A stretch of 64,000 nt of DNA. Origin: Aricia agestis (lineage: Eukaryota; Arthropoda; Insecta; Lepidoptera; Lycaenidae). The stretch lies in the NCBI RefSeq assembly GCF_905147365.1, contig NC_056428.1, forward strand, positions 19,002,001 through 19,066,000. The letters are read 5' to 3'. The notes below the pieces were generated by a model. That model saw only the letters and a list, made by a program, of their open reading frames with translations, had not been told where the DNA came from and did not search any database. The first letter of the stretch is position 1; every line of letters starts with the position of its first letter. Positions 12,126 through 23,872 of the stretch are shown piece by piece. A program made the position numbers and the translations under genes.

Positions 12126-12363
12126 GTCAACTTTCCATTAATGTGTAAATATTCATAAATGTCACGAACTAGAATGCAATAAAGCCCACCAAACGACTGC
12201 AAGTTGCTAATCGGCCCTTCACGAACCAGATGAACCGCGAATTTTTCAGCACGGAGCAGGCTGATGATGATTAACTATAGCTAAGAACACTCTCAGTTAA
12301 GTCAGCTTTCAAACAAAAAAAAACTAGATCAAAATCGGTCCACTCGTTTGGATGCTACGATGC

Positions 12364-12364
12364 C

Positions 12365-12434
<70 letters not shown>

Positions 12435-12448
12435 CGACAGACAGACAC
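12364..12448. repeat. (CAGA)n microsatellite
   Basis: A tandem CAGA tract of about 85 bp with one CCGA interruption. It is an expansion of the GTCTGTCTGTC motif common to these intronic repeats. It explains the VCLSVCLS repeat of the minus ORF 12329-12559. Confidence 0.95.
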
Positions 12449-12647
12449 GTCAAACTTATAACACCCCTCTTTTTTGTCGGGGGTTATAAATGGAAAAATT
12501 ATCAAAAATTTTAGGGGTCCCCACACCTGAAAATAAAAAAAAATTTTTTCGTCTAACAATGCGTGTGGGGTATCTATGGATAGGTCTTCTAAAGTAGAGG
12601 CATGACAATTCTAAAAAAAAAAAAATAATATGATGTACATTACTATA

Positions 12648-12911
12648 ATGTAGCTGTTGTAGTCATAATTATTTATTGTTTATCCCTGCATGTTATGTTG
12701 TGAAGTCACTCTTTGGCCCCTGCAGAATACCAGTGCAGCAGGCTTGCTTGCTGCGTATAGCTGAGCTGGGGCCAATTTTTGATATCACATAACATATACC
12801 TATAATTATAATTGTACATAGCTTAAGTCCTTTTTACTTTTTATTTTCTATTCTGTATATGTTGTGTGTTGAAAAAATAAACGTATTCTATTCTAAATAA
12901 ATAAACGTATT
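12648..12911 (+). mobile_element. TTCTA-tailed retroposon, 5'-truncated
   Basis: This is the plus-oriented partner of 137-634, starting near TGTAGCTGTTGTAG and ending with AAACGTATTCTATTCTA-type tail sequence. CTATA flanks both sides (12643-12647, 12912-12916). The related G2 copy has the uninterrupted site (ACATTACTATAAAAACTACC, near 53508), confirming the insertion boundaries. Confidence 0.75.
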
Positions 12912-13129
12912 CTATAAAAACTACCAACGAAAATTGGTTTGAACGAGATCTAGCAAGTAATTTTTTTATACGTCATAAGTGGTAAACTGCGATGGTATAC
13001 CTTAATTTAACTTTCATTAAATCAACTGAAATATAAAAATAAATCAAAAACCTTTTAATTTCATAAAAATAAACCTTATTACTGCTGCGTAACCCTTCAT
13101 GGGCGAGTCCAACTCGCACTTGGCCGGGT

Positions 13130-13396
13130 TTTTTTTATGAAATAAGGAGGCAAACGAGTAAACGGGTCACCTGATGGAAAGCAACTTACGTCGCCCATAA
13201 TAGAGTAGGGGAGGGTAAGGAAAGGAAGGGAATAGGGGAGGGTACGGAATAAGGTAAGTAAGGGATTGGGCCTCCGGTAAACTCACTTACTCGGTGAAAC
13301 ACAGCGCAAGCGCTGTTTCACGCCGGTTTTCTCTGTGCCCGTGGTATTTCTCCGGTCGAGCCGGCCCATTCGTGCCGAAACATGGATCTCCCACGT
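13130..13396 (-). mobile_element. SINE-like repeat A
   Basis: A T-run at 13130, then AAACGAGTAAACGGGTCACC, a purine tract, CACAGCGCAAGCGCTG and GAGCCGGCCCATTCGTGCCG, ending near CTCCCACG. Sense is minus. It lacks the CTCGCAGCATCAGAAGAGCT segment seen in fuller copies. Confidence 0.75.
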
Positions 13397-14164
13397 AAAG
13401 TTCAAACTTATTTTTAAAAAGTTTCAATTTAAACTTATAATGCATTATACATAATAATATACATTTCAATTATTTATTTTCATTGAAAATATTATGTAGA
13501 CCATCTTGAGTAGTATAATACTAACAAATTAGATTACTCATTAATCCCGAAATATTAAAAATCGCATTAATTTGGTGGCGTTAACTTCTTATACATCTAG
13601 ATCAAAAATAAAGCAACACGAATCTTTCAGTGAGGCAATAACTAAAATGTATTGGGGACTATAAAAATGTTTTATTAACTTCGATAGTGCTTAGCTCGGG
13701 ACGCTTTTACGTAGCTCCTTAGGGAGAAATACCTATCCAATTACTGTATATCAGTTCTTCTCTTTGAAACTATTTCATAATGTTAACTGGACCTTTTAAT
13801 TACTCGAGTGCGCGGGAGCATTATGTTTTCGATCCAAGACCTTTAGACGGAAGCTTGAACATTTTTTCGACCTCCATCCGTGAAGAAAAAATAGAACGAA
13901 GATAAAAATTCAAATAATAAAATTTCCAAACCACAACCATCTTTAAAATTGTAGTTTTCTCACTGTTGAAACATAGCTTTCTCGAAGGCTCTATTCAATA
14001 ACAAAACCACATAACAAATTGTTATTAATTAATGTCACCAGACATCTACCGAAGCCGATCGTGCGGTGAACATCGGTCTCTGCCCACGTCGTTTGCGGTA
14101 GGCGGTGATAATCTAGGGGCTTTCTAATCTAATGAATACTACCTAGGAATACTGACCAGTAAGA
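13397..14164. other. Unassigned intronic DNA
   Basis: No supported gene or repeat in this interval. Confidence 0.45.
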
Positions 14165-14376
14165 GCCAGGCTACAGCACTGAGTTGCGGCGTCGTATCGG
14201 AAAAACATTGCACTGAAATACGATGTAATGTCGCAACGCAAAAATTTAATCGGATACGACATTGTACGATAAGACGCAGTACTCTTCACGATGCGCTGTC
14301 GTATCCGCCACGATGCTTTCTACGGCTTCGTAGATTTTCACGATGCGACGCCGTAACGCAGTGTTGCGGCCTGACC
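14165..14376. mobile_element. MITE-like element with GC-rich inverted ends
   Basis: GAGTTGCGGCGTCGTATCG near 14180 is mirrored by CGATGCGACGCCGTAACGC near 14341 with a few mismatches; further CGATGCG/CGTATC blocks lie inside. No clear target duplication. Confidence 0.5.
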
Positions 14377-14443
14377 CGATGCGGTTTCATGTGACTAACA
14401 CTTAGTCAACATGAAGGGTCAGTTAACATTGGATTGTGTAAAG

Positions 14444-14822
14444 CAACGCTGCTCAACCCCAAGCCCACGGGCCATAATATGGCCCGCGAAAGAATTTTAA
14501 ATGGCCCGCACAAGGAAGTTTTGAATATCCCGCCAAACTGAGACATCCCGCCTAATTGGCTGCCGCGAAGGAATCGAATTAACTGAGCAACATTTTTGTG
14601 ACTTGTTGCTACTGTCAACGTCAGATTTTTCACCCAACATAAACAAATTGTTAAAAGACATACAGCTGCAAAAATCTCATTAATATCAAAAAATAAATGT
14701 ATGCTTATATAACCCATTTAAGTTTGATTGGTATTATATTTAATTAAGCCTAAGTTAATGGCCCGTTATAAATGTCGGAATCCACCGTTTGGCCCCACTG
14801 TAAAAAAGGTTGAGCAGCCTTG
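14444..14822. mobile_element. Non-autonomous hAT element with 8-bp TSD
   Basis: The termini are CAACGCTGCTCAACC (left) and the complement of CAAGGCTGCTCAACC (right), differing at one base. Identical 8-bp GTGTAAAG repeats flank it at 14436-14443 and 14823-14830. The duplication has T at position 2 and A at position 7, the hAT consensus. Inside are several GGCCCG blocks and no transposase. The ORF at 14406-14717 is not protein-like. Confidence 0.85.
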
Positions 14823-14830
14823 GTGTAAAG

Positions 14831-16440
14831 CAATGGTATGCTTTTTTGAATGACCTATTCAACTGAATGTGGGTCAAATCTGAATCTATACTTAATCTAT
14901 CTTTTCAAGTTTTAGGGGGTTTTACTCGGGCTACAAATATAAAAAAAAACGTTAAACTAAAATATTTTTCTTTCAACGAGACAAACTTGTACATTTAATA
15001 TTTATTTCTAATATGCTACATGCAGTTTTATGACATTCAGTATTTTAGGGGCTTCGGGAGAACTTGCATAAACGATCCCTGGGATACTGCCCATTTTTTG
15101 AGTTATTAACAAATTCCAAGCAAGGTCTCTAGGTACTCGGTAATTATGCACACAGTTATTAGGTGAATATAACGACTGTTATGAGCACAAACAGAGGACG
15201 TTATTAAGCACACCTTGGGACAAATTTGGCCCCCGCTTAATACATGTTTCATCTGTTGAGATAACATTAAATCGACGTCCTCCTAAATACAAATTGCGAA
15301 TCAAATTATGCCTCTTTGTTTTATTTACCAAAGCACAATGATAAATGAGTTGCCAAAATAAAAGCCGACTTTGACTTTTGTACTTTGGTTGAATTAACAG
15401 GATGTAGAATATAAGGATGTCTGGAAGTAAAATTACGTAATATTGTTAGCATATAAAGAGTTCTTAATACCGGGAGCTCAATCGGATGGAAATTGGGATT
15501 CAAACCATATCCACCTGTGGGTGATTTACTAGTACTAGTTCTGGTAGTGCGATCATTGGCCAATGCTTAGCGCGGCGTGCGTTTATTGGATGTTGTCGCG
15601 CGGTGAAGTTTCCGAATCCGAGTCGATTGGGGATCGTGAATCGGGAGCCTGGCCTAATTTTCTGAATTCTTGTGTGACAGCCAGACTGCAGGCCGATCTA
15701 TCTATTTGCAATCGAGGTTTTGACTGACCAGTTCGATCGGCCACTACTTCACGAGTCTTTGACGTCGAAAAGTTTTTCATCCCTGTCAACCAAAGTTTAA
15801 AACTACAAAAACCAATATCCAATCCTAAATAAAGAAACGGTTTCTTATAATCTAAATTCTTGTGATTAATGAGATGAAACTTTTGCACAGTAGTCGTGAC
15901 AGGTTTCAATTATCAAAAGTTATGTTTGTATTTTGTATTGTACTTTAGCGAACGTGTAGCATTTATATTATTAGTTAGCCTCGGCATCCACTTCGTCTTT
16001 ATTTATCTAAAAAGTGTAAATCGGAATACAAAATTAAAAACACGATACAGATACTTCATAACACAAAAAATTTCATATTGATTGAGTAATTTTCACAAAA
16101 AAGTAATTAACTAATATTTACATCGTCCTGACGCTGTCGGGAGAAAATTAAAATACCTAGTTGGGCGACTGATACAAATTTCAAACAATGCTAAAACGTT
16201 ACAAATAATTTTACTAGCAACGATTCTAAATTATGATAAAGTGTTTTAACGAGAACAGTTTTAGTGACTTAGTGGTTTTGGTTAAAAGTAATAGTTCACT
16301 AAAATCACAATTTTAGTGGACTATTAGTTTTAGGGAATGATTTTATTGAATTTTAGATTGTACAGATGATATAAATATAATATAGAGCAGCTATATCGAT
16401 ATGCTGTAGATATTATTATCACGGCGAGCGAAGCGAGCCC
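14831..16440. other. Mostly unassigned intronic DNA
   Basis: No supported gene. About 15590-15655 (GAATCCGAGTCGATTGGGGA) resembles the inverse of about 51610-51690, marking an old dispersed repeat. The 15583-15909 ORF overlaps that repeat and I do not call it. Confidence 0.4.
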
Positions 16441-16443
16441 TTA

Positions 16444-16624
16444 GCCCGGGCGCGCACTAGCGGCCAGGCCGCAGCCGCAGCCGCGGCCAGGTCGCGGCGG
16501 CCATCAAAAGTATGGTGTGGCCGCTGACCGCGTTGCGGCCAGGTGCGCGTCGTCTATGGCGGTTTCATACTAAGGTATCTATCTTGATGGCCGCCGCGGC
16601 TTGACGGCTAGTGCGCGCCCGGGC
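16444..16624. mobile_element. TTA-flanked foldback MITE (PIF/Harbinger-like)
   Basis: GCCCGGGCGCGCACTAGC at the left end pairs with the right end (GCTAGTGCGCGCCCGGGC). TTA lies directly outside both ends (16441-16443, 16625-16627). A 3-bp TTA duplication suggests PIF/Harbinger mobilisation. The interior is GC-rich with GGCCGC repeats, unlike the AT-rich surroundings. Confidence 0.75.
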
Positions 16625-16628
16625 TTAG

Positions 16629-17734
16629 GATATCATGGATATCCCACAACCTAAACATTTTGTTGTACACTTTACGGAAAAACTATCACACCTCGATTTG
16701 TGTTTTAACATAGTAATTTAGGCTTTAACATAATGAATAATTTTATATAGGATTTTATTGTTGGACTCCGAAAATTTGTCACTGTATAAGTACATAAATT
16801 GGAAGACGGCGAACTAATTGTAGTGATGGTTTTTGTCTACCTCTCACTTAACGAATATAAAAAAAAAAAACTTTCAAACCTTTTCAACAGATCACGGCAA
16901 AACTCGCCTATTCTACGAAAAATTTCTTTAATCGTTTTATCTTTAGGTTTTTCAATCACCGCCTCCTTGATATCTTATATTAAAACATTTTAGATCTCTC
17001 TCGGAGATAATATTAAAACATCTTCAAAACACGACAATCACGAGAAGGACCGTCTTCCCTAAAGGGATATAACATAAAATATTTTTACAACCCCCCTCCC
17101 TTCTCGACGCATTTTTCCACTTTAATTATCAACGCTGCTTAATTCCGCTTGAAAAATTTCTCTGGAACGTTGTATTTCAATTATGAATGATGCTATGCTA
17201 TCTATGTTTACGGTAACTTTACACTCAACAATTTCAGTTGAACGTGTATCTAGTACCAATCTGAGCTAAGTTTAGAGGTTTAAGTGTTGGTTGCTGGCCT
17301 GTCGATATTGCCAAATATTCAAATATATGCAGAGAAAGGAGATACAGATCCTAACGAATGGAATAGAATTCCGATTATGTTACTAAACAGTGCCGCCGCA
17401 CCATTATTTGAATAATGAAAACCTAAAAACTAGCTAAACACAACTAATAATAGTAGGTGTATTTTAGGTCGCGACTGCGTAAATAACGATTATACATTAC
17501 GAAACTCTGAGGATCAAAAACATCACCTAAAAACTACACCTTAATACAGCTCTCTACACCTTAATAACGTGCTTTAGTCGAGATAAGCTACGGCTGTAAA
17601 GATAAATTTATTCATAACTTATATAAAAAAATCTGAACTGCTTCGAACGCAACTCAAGACGTATTTTATACTCTTTAAAAATAAATAAAAATATCTCCTC
17701 AAAGTAGTCATTACAAACAAGAAAATAAAATCTT
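16629..17734. other. Unassigned intronic DNA
   Basis: No supported gene or recognisable element. The ORF at 16799-16993 is lysine- and phenylalanine-rich from AT-rich DNA and I do not accept it. Confidence 0.45.
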
Positions 17735-17807
17735 CTTGCCATTACTTTTTTTAGTTTACATAATAAGTTTTATTTTATTTAGAACTTTATATAGTTTATA
17801 TATTTTA

Positions 17808-18065
17808 CTAGATGACGCCCGCAACTCCGTTTCAAAAAATTCGGTTATCGCGCGGGATCCGTACATTTTTTTAGATAAAAAATATCCTTTCTTTTTCGGG
17901 ACGCAAAGTATCGCCATAACTAAAATTACCGATTTTCATGCCCAAACCACTGAACCGATTTCACTAAAATCAGTGAAATCGGTTCAGTGGTTTGGGCATG
18001 AAGAGGTAACAGAAAGACTGACGGACAGACATACTTTCTCGTTTATAATGCTAACCAAGCAATAC
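17808..18065 (-). mobile_element. Helitron fragment, 3' end at 17808
   Basis: The minus-strand 3' end is GGGCGTCATCTAG at 17808 with a following T. Inside is the CGCGCGGGATCCGTACATTT block and the family text AAATCGGTTCAGTGGTTTGG, here turned into a perfect hairpin (17935-18002). The 5' end is unclear. Confidence 0.6.
17935..18002. repeat. Perfect 31-bp-arm hairpin
   Basis: Arms 17935-17965 and 17972-18002 are exactly complementary around a 6-bp loop (AAAATC). The arm is Helitron-family sequence that normally occurs once, in one orientation, so this is a local inverted duplication. Confidence 0.95.
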
Positions 18066-18796
18066 TAACCATCGAAAATCAATATTAACGACATAAGCGA
18101 ACCGCATGTAAATTACATTGAATTTCATAAAGCTAGCTGTAGAGGAGAAAGTGTAAAATAATAAAGTCCGCCTTATTATAGTATACCTCAGAAAATAATG
18201 CCCGTAATAACATGATTTAATATCGCGGAGTAAATGAGAAACAATTTTCAATTCAAACGCTAAGGGGCGTACGGACGAGCGATCGCCATGCGACACGTTG
18301 ATTTTTTAGGCATCTTGTGAATATTTTGTGTATAGGTACTTCTAATAATAATTAATTGATTTGATTTGGAACATAATACAAAAAAAGTTATAACTTTTTT
18401 GACTCATAAACAAAAGACACATTAAAAAATTTTCATCGCCTTAATTATTTTCGAGAACAGTTATAAAATCAAACACTTTTCGAGAATAATTAGCAAATAA
18501 AATACTTGCCTGTGTAGTATATAGGTATTTTTATTGATTTTTGCGACAGAGAGTAAAACACCTTCAACCGATCTATTTTACAATCAACTACGTTACAAAC
18601 TTACAACTAGCAAATGCGATAGCGTCAGACTTGTGGCTCGTCTACTCCGACAGTCAAAAGATCAACTTACCTTCAACCTTTTCGTTTCAACAATGACTTG
18701 TATTTAGTACTCCGACTTGTATTCTACAGAGTTAACCCAGAATTTGGGTCAAAAATATTTTTACGGTTTTCTCTCCCAACCTTAATTCTAGAGTTT

Positions 18797-19272
18797 CTTA
18801 AGAGGAGTCCACACCGCGATTTTTTCCATACAAACGTTGTCCCCTGTTTCCTCCCTGGATAATGCTAGTAAAGTTATAATTTTTTTCCTGAATATCTACG
18901 GCCACTAATACAATGTCCCTATGTTTTCTTTTTTTTCATAATTTAATTATTAAATAAGATATGAACGTTTAAAAACCCAAAAAAATGGCCAGTTTTCCGC
19001 TGTGTTCAAACGTCCAGAAAACAGATTTGGCTAGATTATACAAAAAAAAGCAAAACATAGGAACACAGCTCAAGCCTTTCTTTAATCTTTAGTGAAAAAA
19101 GTACTTAAATCGGCTAAGAGAAGGAATCAGGGGACAACGAATCGTTGATTTTCTGGATTTTCTGCAGTTGTCTCTATCGCGTTCTGCGGTATAGGCTTGA
19201 GGTAAGGGAGACAGCTATAGATATTACACGTACTTTTTATTCATTTCTCTAGCCTTTGGTGTATCCTCTTAA
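18797..19272. mobile_element. Putative TIR element with CTTAAGAGGA ends
   Basis: CTTAAGAGGAGTCCACACC at the left is mirrored at the right by TGTATCCTCTTAA; an inner pair (ACGTTGTCCCCTG and CAGGGGACAACGA) also folds. The structure is loose and the ends may be off by several bases. Confidence 0.5.
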
Positions 19273-19353
19273 TAATTCTGTTGTAGTGTAACGCTCGTAT
19301 TTTATTTTTATTTTATTATACAATAATATTTCCATTATGATATTTCGTAGCAA

Positions 19354-20203
19354 TCTATACTTTAATATTATAATTCTGCAGAGTTTGTTAGTTTGTTTGT
19401 TTGTTTGAACGCGCTAATCTCAGGAACTACTGGTCCGATTTGAAAAATTCTTTCAGTTTTAGATAGCCCATTTATTGAGGAAGGTTATATTTTATATTTT
19501 ATTACGCTAAGACTAATAGAAACGAAGAAATAGAGGAAAATGTGGAAAAAACGGGGGGAAATTATTTGAAAGGGCTTATTTGAACGCGCTAATCTCAGGA
19601 ACTACTGGTCCAATTTGAAAAATTCTTTCAATATTAGATAGCCCATTGATCGAAAAAGGCTATAGGCTACATTTTATCACGTTAAGACTAATAGGAGCGA
19701 AGAAATAGTGGGAAATGTAGAAAAAACGGGGGAAATTATTTAAAAGGGCTTATTTCAACGCGCTAATCTCAGAAACTACTAGGCCGATTTAAAAAAATCT
19801 TTCAGTGTTAGATAGCCTATTTATCGAGGAAGGCCATAAGCTATATTTTGTTATTCTACAACTAATAGGAGCGAAGAAATAGAGGAAAGTGTTAATAAAA
19901 AACAGGGGAAATTATATGAAATTGCTTATTATCTTAAGATTCTTAAGAACTACTGAAGCAATTTTTATGTTATATGGCAAAAATGAAGAATAAACCACGT
20001 TAAGGGACATAGGCTATTTTTTTGCGGAAAAATGTACGGTCGCGAGAAATTCCTAAATTACGCAAGCGAAGCCGCGCGGAACATCTATATATAATAAAAT
20101 CGTAGGAAAGTCAATGCTGTACATTGAATATTTTTGTACAATAAATAATACTTGGGACGTGATCTACTATACTAACGCGGACGAAGTCGCGGGCAACAGC
20201 TAG
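19354..20203 (+). mobile_element. Non-autonomous Helitron, family H1 (Lep1-like)
   Basis: It starts TCTATACTTTAATATTATAA after A (19353) and ends CGCGGGCAACAGCTAG before T (20204). Internally, a unit of about 174 bp beginning GAACGCGCTAATCTCAGGAA is repeated in tandem at about 19407, 19582 and 19756, with a decayed partial fourth. The second copy at 47584-48606 has two full units. The TC/CTAG termini and A/T flanks match lepidopteran Helitrons. There is no Rep/helicase coding. Confidence 0.8.
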
Positions 20204-20675
20204 TAAGAAATATTCTGCTGAGCTATTGACGGTGAATTTTTAAAAGGGCTTGGTCGGCGAAATCCGAAATAGGCGATAGCGAAAAGCGGTATTAAAAGGA
20301 CTTGCCAACTATTTTTCAAAATTTATTTTTAATATATCATCCATCAATCGTCAGCCTTACAGGCTTGGTTTTTTAAAATTAAATTGAACACTTTCGAACC
20401 AAATTAAAAAAATGTGTACCAACTACTACATTTCTAGGCTTCAACCAATTTTGTGTTTTTCACCCAAAAGTCGGAGAGAAAAGCGAAGAAACCTTTTAGT
20501 ACTGTAATGTCGTTATGAGAATAACTTTGAGACGGAGGCAGTTCAAAGGCTTTAATGTCATTTTTATAGCACTTAAACTGTGTCACTGAGTTGAGTTTGC
20601 CGTACGAAGTGAAACTTTCAGTCAACTATGGAATGAAGACTTTCGAAGCGAGCGGATGTAGTCCTTCCTAATCTA

Positions 20676-21424
20676 TCTATATATATAAAAGAAAGTCGTG
20701 TTTGTTACAACACTTATAACTCGAGAACGGCTGAACCGATTGCCATGGTTTTTGATTTGTTGCATTTGTTTCCGTCCCGAATAGCAGAATACATCTTAAA
20801 AACAATGAAAACTCGATATGTGTAATGATTAATGAATACTTTATCATTTCAATAGATGCTGGTTTGTTTATTACATGTCAAACATTTGTTGTCCAATCCT
20901 GTCAAATAGTGTAACAACTATTTTTTTTTTGGAGCTTATGGCCTGGTTGCTGAGACCTTTAACCCGGCCGCACACTGTCCGAAATTTCTGATACGAAACA
21001 TTTTTAAAATAGGTTTTGATGATTATTGCGCACATGTTGCCCCCCCCGGGAGTGTATTTATTTTTTTGTAAAATGTCTACAAAGTTCAGGTACTGTTATA
21101 TTTGTTTGTTTTAGACATTAATTTTCGAAATTTTTTTACTAACCGAAAATAATACCTAAGATTGCCATTATTGGTTCCGCCACCAGAGCCATTGTGCTCC
21201 CTGCTTTATGGCGAAACACTAGAATCACGACATTTTCCTTCGGTTTTCCTTCCTGGCGCTATAACTCCAGAACGCACGAACCGATTTCCACGGTTTTGCA
21301 TTCGTTGGAAAGGTCTTGGGCTCCGTGAGGTCTATAGAAAAAAAATCAGAAAAACCTTCAAGAGAAAAGCAGGAAAATAGGGAAAATAATTTTATGGCAA
21401 AACAACGTTTGCCGGGACAGCTAG
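20676..21424 (+). mobile_element. Non-autonomous Helitron, family H3
   Basis: It starts TCTATATATATAAAAGAAAG after A and ends TTTGCCGGGACAGCTAG before T (21425). It contains two copies of the family phrase for the ACCGATT block (CTCGAGAACGGCTGAACCGA near 20722 and CTCCAGAACGCACGAACCGA near 21264). An internal stretch near 20930-21060 (TTAACCCGGCCGCACACTG) looks inserted. ORF 21162-21380 is not a gene. Confidence 0.75.
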
Positions 21425-21473
21425 TAAGTTATAAAAATATCTACACTTACATATTGACGCTGTAGTACTACGC

Positions 21474-21521
21474 TTTATCCTTGTCTATTACTTTAAAAGT
21501 CGCTTGATAGACAAGGATAAA
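21474..21521. repeat. Hairpin with 15-bp perfect arms
   Basis: TTTATCCTTGTCTAT (21474-21488) pairs exactly with 21507-21521 across an 18-bp loop. Confidence 0.85.
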
Positions 21522-21730
21522 ACATTCTATAACTGTAACAGACTTTAAGTTAATGTAACGTCTGCGGTGTAGAGATTTATATAGGCCGCGGACGACTTTA
21601 AGATTGCTTCGGAAAAATGGAAAGTCTCTTAGGCGGGGCGGGGAGCGAGCTGGGCGGCCGCGAGAACACCGGAACACGCTATCGGTTGGTACTTGGTCAT
21701 TGTATTATTATTGGTTGTTCATTATAAAAT

Positions 21731-22200
21731 AAAAATCGACCAAGTACGAGTTGGACCCGCGCACGAAGGGTTCCGTACCATTATAGAGCAAAAATAGAAA
21801 AAAAATGTGTATTTTCTATGAGAGGCCCTCCTTGATTATTTATTCAATTTTAATTTTATTATTAATTATTGAAGTATAAAATACAACTGAGTATTTTGTG
21901 AATATTTTAAAAAAAGGTTGTCATCATTGATATCGAGCAAAAATTGTTAAAAGATCACGTTTGTTGTATGGGATTAACCCTTACCCTTAAATAATTAATT
22001 ATTTTGGTTTTAGTCTTTGTTGTTATAGCGGAAACAGAAATACATAATCTGTGATTATTTCAACTCTCTGGCTTTTACCGTTCCTGAGTTACAGCCTGGA
22101 GACAGACAGACGGACGGACGGATGGACGGACAGACGGACAGACAACGAAGTCTTAGTAATGGGTCCCGTTTTACCCTTTAGGTACGGAACACTAAAAAAA
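21731..22200 (+). mobile_element. GGTTCCGTA-family repeat, copy G3
   Basis: It opens AAATCGACCAAGTACGAGTT, then GCACGAAGGGTTCCGTACC, and closes GGTACGGAACACTAAAAAAA. It includes a GACAGACGGACGGACGG tract at 22100-22145. Start and end contain a short inverted GGTTCCGTAC/GTACGGAAC pair, but it ends in an A-run, so its class is unresolved. Confidence 0.7.
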
Positions 22201-22304
22201 CATGACTAGCTGATTCTTAGACCTAAAAATTCTAAAAATTGTTTTATATGTCTGAGTAAATATGGAACAAATCTTTACAGAATGTCAACGTATTGACCTA
22301 CCAC

Positions 22305-22350
22305 CGATATTCGGGAACTAACCAGACGAGAAGAACCGGCGTAAGAAAAT
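22305..22350 (-). repeat. CR1-like LINE 3' tail fragment
   Basis: CGGGAACTAACCAGACGAGA followed by AGAACCGGCGTAAGAAA is the reverse complement of the LINE tail at about 9615-9665. Confidence 0.65.
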
Positions 22351-22377
22351 CAATGTTGTTGTTACCGTTATTAGATA

Positions 22378-22627
22378 CGAGCTTTTGCCCGCGGCTTCGC
22401 TCGCGTTAAGAAGTATTATTATATAAAAACTTTCATCCCCTATTTGAACCCCTTGGGGTTGGAATTTATCAAAATCCTTTCTTAGCGGATGCCTACGTTA
22501 TAACATCTACCTGCATACCAAATTTCAGCCCGATCCGTCCAGTGGTTTGGGCTGTGCGTTGATAGATCACTATGTCAATCAGTCAGTAAGTCACCTTTGA
22601 GTTTTATATATTATACATAGATATAGA
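22378..22627 (-). mobile_element. Helitron-like element, family H5 (CTCG end)
   Basis: On minus it starts TCTATATCTATGTATAAT after A and ends CCGCGGGCAAAAGCTCG before T. The plus-oriented copy at 46400-46610 shares the interior (AACCCCAAGGGGTT, CCGATCCGTCCAGTGG and its complement). The 3' end is CTCG rather than CTAG. Confidence 0.7.
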
Positions 22628-23478
22628 TGGCCGCAATCCGCGTCGAATACTCTCATCATTTTCACCAAGAAATCTTAAAGTTGCATGCAGTCTATATCAC
22701 CGCAAAAACTGAGTTTGGGATGAGTCCTTTCAATTTGGATTATCGTGTATTGTCGACAATTTTATATAAAATATGACAAAAGTAATTTGTTCGATGTTTC
22801 GTGACAATGGGACTCGGGAATTTATCGGTATTTCATGGATTTACTGAAACATTCAATGGTATGAATTTCCTGAGGCAACATTATTATAATAATAAATTCC
22901 TATACTTTTTCTTTAACAATATAAGGCAAAATTTTAAATAAATGCGGGTAATAAGTAGATATATATCATAATAAAAAAATTATCAGTCTTTTTTCAGATT
23001 TGATTTCAGTGGCGAATGTAATTTTGAAACGTGTCCTGGTTGTTTGTATTGTCCATCTCAGAAATACGAAAAATAAAATTAAATATTCAAATATCAAAGA
23101 GAAAGTCTCTATTGAAAGTTGAAATAGACTCAAACTTCTAAAATATGTAACTAATGCTCGTACCATGCTGACATCAAAGCTTTATTCAGCTTTAGCACTT
23201 GTTCAAACTTCGAAGTTGTACATATCGCGCGAGAAACTATGAAAGGATACATTAACACAATAATTGTACAACTCAGTTTGGATGAAAAAAATTAAAAAGT
23301 TTTACACTGACAATACAAATTTGAACCTTATTTATATTCTGAAATGGTGGAAATTACATCGGATTTGTATGTCCTGTCATATACCCTTATTTCCCGCGGG
23401 AAAGTTTGACTTCCAGGAAGTAGGAAATAGCTCGCGTTAATGTATCATAGGTATGGCAAAGTAGGTCCAATAGTTGGC
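22628..23478. other. Unassigned intronic DNA
   Basis: No supported gene or repeat. Confidence 0.45.
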
Positions 23479-23496
23479 GGTGATCATAATATTATT

Positions 23497-23595
23497 ATTG
23501 CCACCTTACATTTTATGCCTTTAGAGTATAATTATTGTCCTTTACATTTTTATGCCTTTAGGCTTTAGTGTATAATTATTGTCCTTTAATTACAG
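23497..23595. repeat. Short tandem duplication, about 50-bp unit
   Basis: Two copies of TTTATGCCTTTAG followed by GTATAATTATTGTCCTTTA, the second with a small extra GGCTTTA. Confidence 0.7.
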
Positions 23596-23639
23596 ATAAC
23601 AAAATAATGTCAATAATGTCTGATTACAGCTGATAACAA

Positions 23640-23792
23640 AGTACATTTACAAGGTACATTTTTCGGGCATGAAAATTATACTATGTCCTTTCTCAGGAGT
23701 CGGGGCTCAAAGCAAAATCGGTTCAGCGGTTTGGGCGTGAAGAGGTAACATACATACAGTTATACTTTCGCATTAATAATATTAGTATGGAA
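23640..23792 (-). mobile_element. Helitron fragment (5' portion)
   Basis: The AAATCGGTTCAGCGGTTTGG block is followed by GCATTAATAATATTAGTATG, the complement of a Helitron 5' head. The 3' end is degenerate. Confidence 0.5.
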
Positions 23793-23872
23793 GTATGGTT
23801 ATCCTTAACAGTTTTTTGGGTAAAAAGACATCAAAAAAAAGATTTCTTCAGTTCATGATAACTTAGGCTTCG

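Larger units (their letters stand above)
11201..13129 (-). mobile_element. GGTTCCGTA-family repeat, nested copy G1
   Basis: This begins on plus with GGGTTCCGTAGCC (11201) and ends GAGTCCAACTCGCACTTGGC (about 13105-13126), so its sense orientation is minus. A parallel copy is G2 at 51761-53717. Relative to G2 it carries an insertion at about 11383-12488 whose ends read AACCCCGCCAAAC and TTTTTGTCGGGGGTT, and a TTCTA-tailed retroposon at 12648-12911. SINE A follows immediately at 13130. It contains GTCTGTCTGTC short-tandem runs. The ORFs at 11157-11546, 11604-11798 and 12329-12559 are readings of these repeats. Confidence 0.7.

Noticed and set aside
12329..12559. Cysteine/valine/serine repeat ORF
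   Set aside because: Pure translation of the (CAGA)n microsatellite.
15583..15909. 108-residue minus ORF
   Set aside because: No domain recognised and it overlaps a dispersed repeat also seen inverted near 51610-51690.
21731..22200. GGTTCCGTA repeats as LTRs of a retrovirus-like element
   Set aside because: No TG...CA ends, primer-binding site or internal gag/pol between any pair; copies are solitary, in both orientations and with A-runs.
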